Both the position numbers and the translations under genes were made by a program. Below, one piece after another: positions 17,582 through 26,466 of a stretch of 42,854 bases of DNA; positions within the stretch are counted from its first letter, which is position 1; each line of letters begins with the position of its first letter. The DNA is from Bacteroidales bacterium (GTDB lineage Bacteria > Bacteroidota > Bacteroidia > Bacteroidales > JAEINX01), in contig JAEINX010000024.1 of assembly GCA_016342645.1 (NCBI GenBank), positions 1 to 42,854 of the forward strand. Reading direction: 5' to 3'. A model generated the notes under the pieces. The model was given only the letters and a program-made list of their open reading frames with translations. It searched no databases and was not told the DNA's origin.

Positions 17582-20500
17582 TTATTTTCCCTTTCCTGCA
17601 ACTTCAAAACTTTTCTTTTTGGTCAATTTTTCCATAATGAATGGATGAATAAACGGATTTATTTCAAAAACCCCCTCATTGTTTTCAATGATAATCCCGC
17701 AAGTTTTCAAACTATTTATTTGTAAAAATGTTATATTTTCTGATTGTGGAAGTATTTGCTGAAGTTCTAAAATTTTAAACTTTCTGTGTAAGATAAATTG
17801 AATAAGTAAATTACAAATGTCTTCATTCAGTTTATCGATAATTGACAAATCCGGAAGTTTTGGCCTTTTGATTATTAAACGTTCGTTTTCAAATTTGATA
17901 ATATTTGCAATCCAAGCTTGTAAAGCCACACCCACATTTCCTTTCGAATATTTGAAATACTCTTTAAATAATCTATTGTAATTTCGTTTTTTAAATTTTT
18001 CCTGATGTTTTCCGTTTAATATAAATTTTAAATTCTCAGAATTATGCCGTCTAAGAATTATCTCTTTTAATTCTTTTGCTTTAAAAGGAAGAAGTTCAAT
18101 TATGTTTGAAAAGTGATTTCCGAATTCATTGTTTTGATCAATTATTTTAAAACTGTAAATGTTTGATGTTAAAATAAAACAGCATTTTTCTCCGTAAGAT
18201 TCAATCAATTTGGAAATAATTCTGATTATTTTATCACCACCTGGCCTGTTTTCCCACCACATCTCAAAATCATCAATAATAATTATACTGTTTTTTTGAA
18301 GATTTTGAAATATTGAATTATATGAACCATTGACTTTCAAGGATTTTTCAATACTTTCTTTAAAAACCAATTCATTCACCGAGCCAGAAGGAGGTGGAGT
18401 AATATAGAAAACTTCGGTTTCGGTATAAAGCTTTTTTGAAATATATTGAGCAAAAAATGTTTTTCCGGAATTTTGTTCTCCGAGTATCATCAAGGCACCT
18501 GAAGATTTTGATTTTTTTTGTTTTATAAATTTAATTGCTTCAGATATTTCCTTCTTTCTTTCAACCCAAAAGTCCTGTAGATAAAACTGCTTTTGAAGGA
18601 ATAATTGTTTGTAATAAAAGGGAAGGATCTCAAGGATTTCTGGATTTGCCGAAACCTCATTGTTTAATTTTTTTAACTTATAAAGAATCGGCTTTGTAAA
18701 ATAATTATCTGTATTAGTGTTATTTAAATCATCTTTCAAAAGATATCCAAAGTTTCTTAAAAGTCTGATAAATAAATTTGACGATTTTTTACTTTCCTTG
18801 CAGGAGCTTAGTTGCTTAGTATTTTCATTTCCATTAATAATCGAATATAAGTTAAGAGAGTCTCCAATGTTGTTAAAAATCTGATCGCATAATTGCAGAA
18901 TTTCAGATTTGAAAGTTAAGGAATTTGAAATTTGTTTTTCAAGAATTTTTTGTTGTTCGGTAATAAAATTCAAGTACGAATTTTTGTTTGAACCTTCATT
19001 TATGGTGAAAACATTGCTGTCGCCGGATTTTTTTGAGAGCGTAATATATTTCAAAATGTCTGCGACCAATGTATTTGATTTTTGATTTTCATTAATCAAT
19101 TCGGTCGAAAAGCTTTTAATTTTCTCAATAATATTTTTTCTCGCTAGAAAATCAATAAAATTATACACCGAAACATTTGTTAATTCAATTGGCTGAAATT
19201 GAGTTGAAATATAATCATTTACGAAGTCTTCATTAAGTAAATCAATATTTTTCGGGAAAAGTTCACCTGATAAAATAATTTTTTCTTTTGCTGAATTGAC
19301 GATATTTTTTATCTCGTTTGCAAATTTTTCCGAATCAAAAGCATTGGGGTTTTTGAAGTCAAATGTCTCCGAAGGATATTCTTTAAGTTTTTCAATATAT
19401 TCTGAAAAATAATTGTTTAGAGCAACATAATTATTAACAAAAATATTTTCAATTGTTAAACCAATATCGTTTGAAAGGTCAAAAAATATGCTTTTTAATT
19501 TGGCTTCAAACAAAAGAAACAACAATTCAAGCCGACTTGAGTTGAGCAAATAATGCTGATTTCTTTTCCATAATCCGGGGATTTCATTTAATAACTTAAT
19601 TAATTCCCTATTCCGGCTTTTGTTTTCGCTATTCGATGAAATTAAACGATTTGGATTGATTTTTTTCAAAATTTCGCATAATTTTTCCAGCACTAAAAAT
19701 GAGCGATGTAAAAAGAAATTATTGAGTGATTGAAGCGAAAGATCATTCATTTGTATCAGTTTTTCTGCTGATTTTGAAATTCTTTCAATTTCATTATTAA
19801 TTGTTGTTTCACTAAACCTAACTTCAGTTGATTTCTTTTCCAATGATAAAAAAGCATTAGACACCGATTGGTTAAATTTCTGAATTTCAACCGTAAACTG
19901 AAGAGTGATTAAACTCCAATTTTTTAATGCTTCAAATAGAGAATCGTAATGATTATTTTGCAGAATTGCGCCCGCTAATTTTTTATATTTGATTTTATGT
20001 TTTGCGGGTTTCTTACTAAATTTTCCTTTCAGTTGTTTTGAAAGCTTAAATGTTTTCAAACTAAAACTGTCGCTTTTTGTAATTTTCAACTCGCCTTCAG
20101 AATATTCAATTTCCAAATTTTCCGGCAAGGAATTGATTAATTTTTCGATACTGTTTTTTAAAAAAACTATACCCTCAGATATTAAATCTTTTTGGATATT
20201 AAAGATATTTTTTTCAAAATCATCAAGTACTTTTTGTGATCCGAATAAATAAGAATTATGAAATTTTATAATGTTTTGTTGGAGAACAAGTGCTGATCCA
20301 TCTGAGTCTTGCTGCCTGATTTGTTTGAAACTCTCTAAAGCTGATGCAGATAAAGCATCGATTGTTTTTTCATGAAATATAAAAAGCTTGTTTAGAAAAG
20401 AATCATAAAAACTATTATTTACTTTTACGAGATTTGTATTTAGCTTTGAGATTTGCTCTCTTAAAATAATTTTTTCGGGAATTGGAAGCTCGGGAATATC

Positions 20501-22768
20501 AGATTTGTTTTTGATTATCAAATTATTTTCCTGTCCAAGGCGAATATCATGAATGATGTTTTTGGTTTCAATGCCAATTTGGAGCTCCTTAAAATATGAT
20601 GAAGCATTAACAAAAACAACACTCGTATTGTCTAAGCAGAGTTTTATCACATCATCACTAAAACGGTCTTCTTTACCTTCAATAATCGGCGGAATGCCAA
20701 GGAACACAAGATCGGAATTAGATGATTTGTTTTTAATGATCTCGTGAACAGGTTTTTGCTCGATTTGATTATTGATGATTATGACTTCGGCAGAAATCCG
20801 CTGAGTTTCCAGAACCTTGTCGGCATCGGAAAGTAAAATATCCTTTTCATCGTTTTTTGGATTAATTATCAATAATCTAACTTTCACATTCCGCCATTCA
20901 TCCGATAGCCAAAGAAATTTAACTAATGAAAGAACAAGGCTACCATTGTTTCCTCCTCCTCGACACCATATATCAATTAACTTTTTCTTTCCAAAGCCTT
21001 TCACCTGATTATAATTTAGCATTAAAATATTTAAATCAAGATCGGAAAGCGTTTTAATTGTTTTCGCAAAACGAATTGGATTTTTACTCTGCCCTGCCCA
21101 CCCGAATAAAACCGTGTTTGGTTCAACACCTGAAAATCCGTATGTATTTGCAATAACTTCCATTCCTTCGTAAATATCCTTGCAAGCTTGTCTTCGCATA
21201 AAAATCCCATCATATAATTGATTTTCTTCTGATGCGAGCGATTGTTTATGTTTTGGGAAAAGAACTTTTGCCGATTTGTTTTCAATCAATTCAAAAATAG
21301 ATAAAAAACCATGTTTTCCGGCAAGATATTTTCCAAAATCAACTAAATATTTTCTAACATTTGAACTCCCGCTAAATAAAATAATATTAGGTTTCCAGTT
21401 TCGTTCTTCGAGTTCTTTCCTATCCATTTTATTAAGAATCGACCGTATAATCGAAGAACGAACACTTTGCCAGACATCACCCAAATCGAGACGCAGCCCC
21501 TTTTTTCTAATAATATAATACAAGCCGATAAAAATCACGAAAGCACCCGCCATTGCCATCGTGTCTAATTTAAACATAACAGCAAAACATGCTATAAATC
21601 CAATTATTCCAACCCACTTTGAAAGCTTAAAGCTTGGCCGAAAATCAGTGCTTGCCCAGCTTTCGAGGGTATAAGAAAGGTTAATAAATCCATAAGCTGA
21701 GATATAAAATATTGTTACTAAACGTGCAATAATATCTAATTCACCTATTAGAATGCCAATTTCAGAAATAAAAAATGTTAAAATCAAAGCATTTCTTGGT
21801 TCATTATTTTTACCGTAAGTCTTACTAAAAACTTTAGGTGTAATTTTATCGTATGAAATTGCTTGTAGAATTCGAGGGCCACCTAATATCCCACCTAAGG
21901 CTGAGGATAATGTTGCACCCCAAATACCTGCAATGACTAATGGTGAAAAGTATGCAATCTTGAGGAGGAAATTATAATCTGTAATCAGGATATCGCGTTC
22001 GACAAAATAAGCAAAACCAAAAGCAAGAAATAAATAAACTATTAAACCTACAAGTATCGAAAAAAGAGTTCCAATTGGAATAGCTTTTTGGGAATTTTTT
22101 AAATCGCCTGACATGGCAACGCCAGCCGTAAATCCGGTTACAGCTGGAAAAAATATTGCAAAAATCATTTCAAGAGGGATATCATTATTTGATGAGCTTA
22201 AAAGAATTTCCTCGGGACGAAATTCAGAATTAAGAAAAAATCCCATGAATATTGATATTAAGGATAAGGCAATTGCAGCCAAAATTATGAATTGAGTTTT
22301 GATTGCAAGAGAAGTGCTGATAAAGGCAATAATTACAAGAAAAACAATTACAATAGTCCCAATAATTCGTATATCGTTGATGGTTTGGCCAATTCCTAAA
22401 AAATTACGAATAATTTCGAGCGACAGAAAACTTTCGCAAAAACCTACAATGTACAATGAAATGCTAAAAGCAGTTCCAACAAATAAAGTGATTCCAATTG
22501 AACCGCCAATTGGCAATCCGAGGCTACGGGAAAGCATATAATAAATTCCACCAATTTTGATTTTTTTATCCGTAGCAATAGATGAAATACTTAATCCTGT
22601 TGAAATTGAAATTACGTGAGCCAGCAAAATTATTCCAATCGTAGCGTATAAACCTGCTTCACCCACAACCCAACCCAGCCGCAAGTACATGATCACACCA
22701 AGAATAGTAAGTATTGAAGGTGTAAAAACTCCCGCAAAAGCACCGAATTTTTTTGATTTTAAAGGCAT
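17582..22768 (-). CDS. SLC12-type cation-chloride cotransporter fused to AAA+ ATPase
   Basis: 1728-residue single open frame with four visible parts. Residues 1 to about 420 form an APC-fold transporter of about twelve membrane segments resembling the SLC12 Na-K-Cl cotransporter family ('FAGVFTPSILTILGVIMYLR', 'IGGIYYMLSRSLGLPIGG'). Residues about 440-740 resemble the SLC12 cytosolic C-terminal domain ('NPIRFAKTIKTLSDLDLNIL', 'IDIWCRGGGNNGSLVLSL', 'KVRLLIINP'). Residues about 745-1400 are a long helical region I cannot assign. Residues about 1400-1640 are a P-loop AAA+ domain with Walker A GEQNSGKT (1430-1437), Walker B IIIIDDFE (Asp1499-Glu1502), sensor-1-like 'FILTSN', and lid-like 'YSKGNVGVALQAW'. 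The last 85 or so residues look like a winged helix. The ATPase may gate or assemble the transporter. A lipoprotein gene lies 70 bp upstream on the same strand. Confidence 0.88.
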   Translation of the reverse strand: MPLKSKKFGAFAGVFTPSILTILGVIMYLRLGWVVGEAGLYATIGIILLAHVISISTGLSISSIATDKKIKIGGIYYMLSRSLGLPIGGSIGITLFVGTAFSISLYIVGFCESFLSLEIIRNFLGIGQTINDIRIIGTIVIVFLVIIAFISTSLAIKTQFIILAAIALSLISIFMGFFLNSEFRPEEILLSSSNNDIPLEMIFAIFFPAVTGFTAGVAMSGDLKNSQKAIPIGTLFSILVGLIVYLFLAFGFAYFVERDILITDYNFLLKIAYFSPLVIAGIWGATLSSALGGILGGPRILQAISYDKITPKVFSKTYGKNNEPRNALILTFFISEIGILIGELDIIARLVTIFYISAYGFINLSYTLESWASTDFRPSFKLSKWVGIIGFIACFAVMFKLDTMAMAGAFVIFIGLYYIIRKKGLRLDLGDVWQSVRSSIIRSILNKMDRKELEERNWKPNIILFSGSSNVRKYLVDFGKYLAGKHGFLSIFELIENKSAKVLFPKHKQSLASEENQLYDGIFMRRQACKDIYEGMEVIANTYGFSGVEPNTVLFGWAGQSKNPIRFAKTIKTLSDLDLNILMLNYNQVKGFGKKKLIDIWCRGGGNNGSLVLSLVKFLWLSDEWRNVKVRLLIINPKNDEKDILLSDADKVLETQRISAEVIIINNQIEQKPVHEIIKNKSSNSDLVFLGIPPIIEGKEDRFSDDVIKLCLDNTSVVFVNASSYFKELQIGIETKNIIHDIRLGQENNLIIKNKSDIPELPIPEKIILREQISKLNTNLVKVNNSFYDSFLNKLFIFHEKTIDALSASALESFKQIRQQDSDGSALVLQQNIIKFHNSYLFGSQKVLDDFEKNIFNIQKDLISEGIVFLKNSIEKLINSLPENLEIEYSEGELKITKSDSFSLKTFKLSKQLKGKFSKKPAKHKIKYKKLAGAILQNNHYDSLFEALKNWSLITLQFTVEIQKFNQSVSNAFLSLEKKSTEVRFSETTINNEIERISKSAEKLIQMNDLSLQSLNNFFLHRSFLVLEKLCEILKKINPNRLISSNSENKSRNRELIKLLNEIPGLWKRNQHYLLNSSRLELLFLLFEAKLKSIFFDLSNDIGLTIENIFVNNYVALNNYFSEYIEKLKEYPSETFDFKNPNAFDSEKFANEIKNIVNSAKEKIILSGELFPKNIDLLNEDFVNDYISTQFQPIELTNVSVYNFIDFLARKNIIEKIKSFSTELINENQKSNTLVADILKYITLSKKSGDSNVFTINEGSNKNSYLNFITEQQKILEKQISNSLTFKSEILQLCDQIFNNIGDSLNLYSIINGNENTKQLSSCKESKKSSNLFIRLLRNFGYLLKDDLNNTNTDNYFTKPILYKLKKLNNEVSANPEILEILPFYYKQLFLQKQFYLQDFWVERKKEISEAIKFIKQKKSKSSGALMILGEQNSGKTFFAQYISKKLYTETEVFYITPPPSGSVNELVFKESIEKSLKVNGSYNSIFQNLQKNSIIIIDDFEMWWENRPGGDKIIRIISKLIESYGEKCCFILTSNIYSFKIIDQNNEFGNHFSNIIELLPFKAKELKEIILRRHNSENLKFILNGKHQEKFKKRNYNRLFKEYFKYSKGNVGVALQAWIANIIKFENERLIIKRPKLPDLSIIDKLNEDICNLLIQFILHRKFKILELQQILPQSENITFLQINSLKTCGIIIENNEGVFEINPFIHPFIMEKLTKKKSFEVAGKGK

Positions 22769-22838
22769 AGGTTGAGGAATTAAAATTTAGTATTGACCAA
22801 TTATTATCCAATCTAACAATTTAGCCGAAAAGTTTACA

Positions 22839-23360
22839 TTATTTAATTTTTCGACACTTATTTAATTCATTGTTTTTTATGAGTTTATCAACATCATCCA
22901 ATAGGTTTTTAAATTTATATTTACTACCGCAATCATACATTTCTATTAAAGGATCATCAGAAATTATCATGGATTTAAACTCCATTATTGAAGGCGTTTT
23001 TTTTAGTTTTGAGTATTCTTCGTAAGTAAGGCTCAGAAAAGCAACATCTTTGTCGATTCCTCTATTGTCTAACAAAAAACCATCGGAAAGTTTAGTCGGA
23101 TAAGCAAATTTCCCTTTATAATAAATATCATTAATTCCGGGATAAGAAAGAATTTCTGTTTTTTTATTGTTTAGGATAACCGGAACCAATTTATCAAAAT
23201 CACTTTTTGTTTTATAAATAATGCATGGAGGGCCTGAATTGCTTGAGTTTTCTGACATTGTTTGCTCTGATTTTTCGATAAGCTTTAGTGATTTTCGTGA
23301 ACATGAATTTGTTGCGGAAACCAATATCACGGATAAAATTAAACTTAATATATATCTCAT
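22839..23360 (-). CDS. Putative lipoprotein of unknown function
   Basis: 173-residue protein with a lipoprotein signal ('LSLILSVILVSATNSCSRKS', Cys about 20). The mature part starts with a Ser/Asn-rich linker, then a compact region ('IIYKTKSDFDKLVPVILNNK', 'KFAYPTKLSDGFLLDNRGI', 'LIEMYDCGSKYKFKNLLDD') with three further Cys residues. I do not recognise the family. It is the gene immediately upstream of the transporter-AAA fusion on the same strand (70-bp gap), so the two could be cotranscribed, and it lies 223 bp downstream of batE, beyond a weak terminator-like hairpin. Coding status is supported by the signal peptide and typical codon use. Confidence 0.75.
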   Translation of the reverse strand: MRYILSLILSVILVSATNSCSRKSLKLIEKSEQTMSENSSNSGPPCIIYKTKSDFDKLVPVILNNKKTEILSYPGINDIYYKGKFAYPTKLSDGFLLDNRGIDKDVAFLSLTYEEYSKLKKTPSIMEFKSMIISDDPLIEMYDCGSKYKFKNLLDDVDKLIKNNELNKCRKIK

Positions 23361-23435
23361 AAGAAGCTAATTGTTAATTTTTTAATTTAATTACATAAAA
23401 AAATTATTCGAAAATTTATATAATCATTAATTATT

Positions 23436-23443
23436 CAAATATA
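23436..23443 (-). promoter_or_regulatory. -7-like box upstream of the lipoprotein gene
   Basis: On the minus strand it reads TATATTTG, matching TAnnTTTG, 75 nt before the ATG at 23360 and downstream of batE. If real, the lipoprotein and transporter-AAA genes have their own promoter rather than being the tail of the bat operon. Confidence 0.42.
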
Positions 23444-23549
23444 CTTAATTTTTAAAACCATCGATTAAAAAAATTCCTATCGGCCAACAAAAATAATATT
23501 TTGCCGAAAAAATCTTTTAATAAGCCTAAGCAATTCTTAATAATATGTT

Positions 23550-23579
23550 ACAAGAAAAAAGCGGAAACCTGATCGGTTT
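23550..23579 (-). terminator. Weak terminator-like hairpin after batE
   Basis: A 5-bp stem (AAACC / GGTTT, 23565-23569 and 23575-23579) with a 5-nt loop lies just past the batE stop. On the minus strand a T run begins 4 nt after the stem. The stem is short, so the call is weak. Confidence 0.3.
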
Positions 23580-23583
23580 TGTT

Positions 23584-24429
23584 TTAAATTGTTCTAACAT
23601 CGGAAGCTTTAAGCCAACCAATGCTTCCGTTTGCAATTCTGATTTCGTACCATTCGCCGAGATGTTGAATGATTCTAACTTTTGATCCTTCATGCATCAC
23701 AAACAAATCCACACTATTTTGGTTGGGTGAACTTTTTATCGTAATTGTGGGTGTGAAAACAATTGCCTCTTGCTTTGAACTGAACGAATTGTATTTCTGA
23801 TATGAAAGCACGAAAGATGTAATTGAAAAAACAAAGAACAAAATTCCAAACCAAAATGAAAGTTTTCGATAAATATATACGTTTGAAAGAAAATATATTG
23901 CGAGTAAAACTAAAGTGATAAAAAAGGCTGTCATACAAACAATTGCAAGTGCATTGGATGAAAGCAGGCTGTAGATTGAATTACACCACCTAATGTAAAA
24001 CAAAACGGGGACCGATTCAATTTTATCGGGTATTTTGTTTCTGGCAATATTCAGATTAAAATCAATATCCACATCATTCGGATCAAGTTTTTTTGCCTTT
24101 TCGTAATATAAAATAGCCGGAGCCATTTCATTAATCTTGAAATATGCATTTCCAAGGTTATAATATAGTTTAGGCGATTCAAATCCTTCATCAACAAGAT
24201 TTAAATAGTTTTCAATTGCATTATTATATAAACCTTCAGAATATTCTTTGTTGGCTTTTAAAATTAATGAATCACTAATAACCTCTGCTTTAAGGCTGAA
24301 AGAAGAGATAAAAAACACAAAAATAAAAATTGCATATTTCAATAAATGATAACCATTTGCGAATTTCCAATTTCCAAACTTGTCCGTACGAAGCGAAGCA
24401 AGTCCGTATGGATGGATTTCTAATTTCAT
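23584..24429 (-). CDS. batE: BatE: TPR and SH3-like membrane protein
   Basis: 281-residue last gene of the bat operon. After an unusual polar N-terminal stretch (residues 1-30) comes a hydrophobic signal-like segment ('YAIFIFVFFISSFSLKAE'), then TPR units ('ANKEYSEGLYNNAIENYLNL', 'YYNLGNAYFKINEMAPAILY', 'YEKAKKLDPNDVDIDFNLNI'), two membrane segments (about 155-175 and 187-205), and a C-terminal SH3b-like domain ('TIKSSPNQNSVDLFVMHEGS', 'WYEIRIANGSIGWLKASDV'). This layout is typical of BatE. The ATG at 24429 overlaps the batD stop as ATGA, suggesting translational coupling. The first 30 residues are encoded by repeat-like DNA and may be a later addition; a TTG near residue 30 is an alternative start. 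Confidence 0.87.
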   Translation of the reverse strand: MKLEIHPYGLASLRTDKFGNWKFANGYHLLKYAIFIFVFFISSFSLKAEVISDSLILKANKEYSEGLYNNAIENYLNLVDEGFESPKLYYNLGNAYFKINEMAPAILYYEKAKKLDPNDVDIDFNLNIARNKIPDKIESVPVLFYIRWCNSIYSLLSSNALAIVCMTAFFITLVLLAIYFLSNVYIYRKLSFWFGILFFVFSITSFVLSYQKYNSFSSKQEAIVFTPTITIKSSPNQNSVDLFVMHEGSKVRIIQHLGEWYEIRIANGSIGWLKASDVRTI

Positions 24430-26324
24430 TTCAGTTCCTTTTCGATTTTAATTATTATTTCAAGAGCTTCATTGTAAATATTATCCATGTTTTTTGAGCT
24501 ATCACCCGGAGCAAATCTTGCAAACTCACAATTATTTAGGGTTTCAATAAAGCGATTAATGATTTCTTCTTTAACATTTTTTTTCATCAGGGCTTCATTT
24601 ACCGAATCCATCGACAACTCCGAAATGGGAATACTGAATTTATCACTTAAATATCCCCAAAGAGCCATGGAAATTTCAACATAAAACTCCTCTTTTTTAT
24701 TAGCTTTCAAAAAATCGTAAGCTTTTCTTAAACGTTTCTTTGATACTTTTGTAGCCTTCTTGTTTTTCATTAATGAAACATCACTCCTTTTTTTAATCTG
24801 ATCTTTCCAAATGATGATTATCAGAATAAAAATAATGAAAGGAACAATTAGAAATAACCAAAATATAGTTGACCCAAACAAAAATACGCCTGATTTCCTT
24901 AATTTGTAGGGAGGAAATTTTATGTGTCTGATATCGCTTCCAATGTATTTAATTTCTTCTTTATTAGCACCCGTAAAAGTCAGGTTTTGTGGCTCCTCAT
25001 TTCCTTTTTCAACTTTGATTACGTATTGAGGTGTAGAAATTGTATTGTATTTTTTTGTCTTCGGATTAAAGAATGAAAAATTAATTGGTTTGATAGTGAA
25101 TTCACCTGCATTTCTCGGAATAATCAGGTATTCAAAAATCCGGCGGCCTGTGATTCCACCTTCGGCAGGGATGATTTTTTTTGTTATCTTCGGATCATAA
25201 ACCTCAAAATCTGGTGGAAAGGCAATATTGAATTTATCAATAAGCTCGATGTTTCCTTCACCGTAAACCGTTAGCTTTAATGTTAAAGCTTCATTGACTT
25301 TTAAATCGCTTTTATCAATGCTTGATTTGAAATTAAAATCGCCAACCGCTCCACCAAAATCTACAGGCTTGTCGCGTAATGGTAAAGGTTTTACATCAAC
25401 TTCTAATGCTTCGGAAATTACGGTTTTTTCGACATTTTGATACGAACCGAAAAAGGGATCATTGAAAAAACTATCGAAAAAAGGATCATTTCTTCTTCTT
25501 TGGTTTTTCGACCTAATTTGGGCAACACATTCCATTTCAAGAGCCTCGATTTTTAACTCCCCACTTTTTACGGGAATTAGTGCAGCTTTTTTTAAATCAG
25601 CAACAACATATTCAACACCATCAATGTATTCGTTATATTGATTTAGACGGCCATCATCTTTTAATAGATTATATGACCAAAATCCCGGAAATGACGAAAG
25701 TTTGTTAATGCCTATGTTTGACAAGGGAACCTTAGTATAAATTTTGTAAGTAACCACAATTTGCTCTCCCTGATAAGGATCTTTTTTACTAATTAAAGCT
25801 TTTAGAAACACATCTTTATCATTGACAGCAATATGTTTTCCATTTGAAGTGTTTTGCTGTTGATTTCTTTGCTGACTGTTTTGTGGCCTTTGGTTATTTT
25901 GCTGTTGATTTTGGGGCTTTGCCTGAGGTTTATTATTTTGAGGTTTAATAACTTTTATAGTCAATGGATTCGAAGAAATTTTTTCTTTATCAACGACTAT
26001 GGAAGCTGAAGGAATAGAGAAATTACCTTCTTCAACAGCTTCTAAGACATAAGAAAAAGTGTATGTTACCGACTGAGACATATTGCCGTTGATAAACCTG
26101 ATACTTGAATTGCTTGAAGTGTTTGGACCTGAAATCACTTTAAAATTTTCAATTTTTGGCCCTCGAAACTGCTTTCCCTGTGCATTTAAAGTGAAAGTCA
26201 GGTTAAACATTTCACCAACAGAAACAACACGCTTGGCTTCAGCCGAGAAAATAATATCCTCGGCAAACAATCCGTTTGTAAATATTGTTAATATTGAAAA
26301 TATTAATAAAAAGTATTTCTTCAT
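24426..26324 (-). CDS. batD: BatD-family membrane protein
   Basis: Protein of 632 residues with an N-terminal signal peptide ('FLLIFSILTIFTNGLFAED'), chosen from the ATG at 26324 rather than one six codons upstream. The first domain ('MFNLTFTLNAQGKQFRGPKI') is the Ig-like BatD module. A Gln/Asn/Pro-rich linker follows (about residues 127-160), then further beta-rich domains ('FLKALISKKDPYQGEQIVVTYK', abbreviated here to its core), and a C-terminal membrane segment (about 495-520, 'FGSTIFWLFLIVPFIIFILI') with a cytoplasmic helical tail. BatD is the large periplasm-facing member of the Bat (Bacteroides aerotolerance) set; its biochemical role is not defined. It ends in a 4-nt overlap with batE and starts 142 nt after batC. 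Confidence 0.9.
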   Translation of the reverse strand: MKKYFLLIFSILTIFTNGLFAEDIIFSAEAKRVVSVGEMFNLTFTLNAQGKQFRGPKIENFKVISGPNTSSNSSIRFINGNMSQSVTYTFSYVLEAVEEGNFSIPSASIVVDKEKISSNPLTIKVIKPQNNKPQAKPQNQQQNNQRPQNSQQRNQQQNTSNGKHIAVNDKDVFLKALISKKDPYQGEQIVVTYKIYTKVPLSNIGINKLSSFPGFWSYNLLKDDGRLNQYNEYIDGVEYVVADLKKAALIPVKSGELKIEALEMECVAQIRSKNQRRRNDPFFDSFFNDPFFGSYQNVEKTVISEALEVDVKPLPLRDKPVDFGGAVGDFNFKSSIDKSDLKVNEALTLKLTVYGEGNIELIDKFNIAFPPDFEVYDPKITKKIIPAEGGITGRRIFEYLIIPRNAGEFTIKPINFSFFNPKTKKYNTISTPQYVIKVEKGNEEPQNLTFTGANKEEIKYIGSDIRHIKFPPYKLRKSGVFLFGSTIFWLFLIVPFIIFILIIIIWKDQIKKRSDVSLMKNKKATKVSKKRLRKAYDFLKANKKEEFYVEISMALWGYLSDKFSIPISELSMDSVNEALMKKNVKEEIINRFIETLNNCEFARFAPGDSSKNMDNIYNEALEIIIKIEKELK

Positions 26325-26369
26325 TTTAATATGCTTGTGCAAATTTAATATCTTTTGTTCAATTTATTC

Positions 26370-26445
26370 GCCACAGATTACACTAATTTTCACAGATTAT
26401 TAATTCAATTTTGAATTTAAACTTAATAAAAACTTTATCTGTGGC
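26370..26445. repeat. CACAGATTA-type repeat in the batC-batD gap
   Basis: GCCACAGAT (26370-26378) and ATCTGTGGC (26437-26445) form a perfect 9-bp inverted pair 58 nt apart, and a second direct copy CACAGATTA lies at 26391-26399, 19 nt after the first. The element occupies the gap between batC and batD and could fold in the transcript. Confidence 0.6.
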
Positions 26446-26466
26446 ATTTTTTATTATTTTCTTCAT

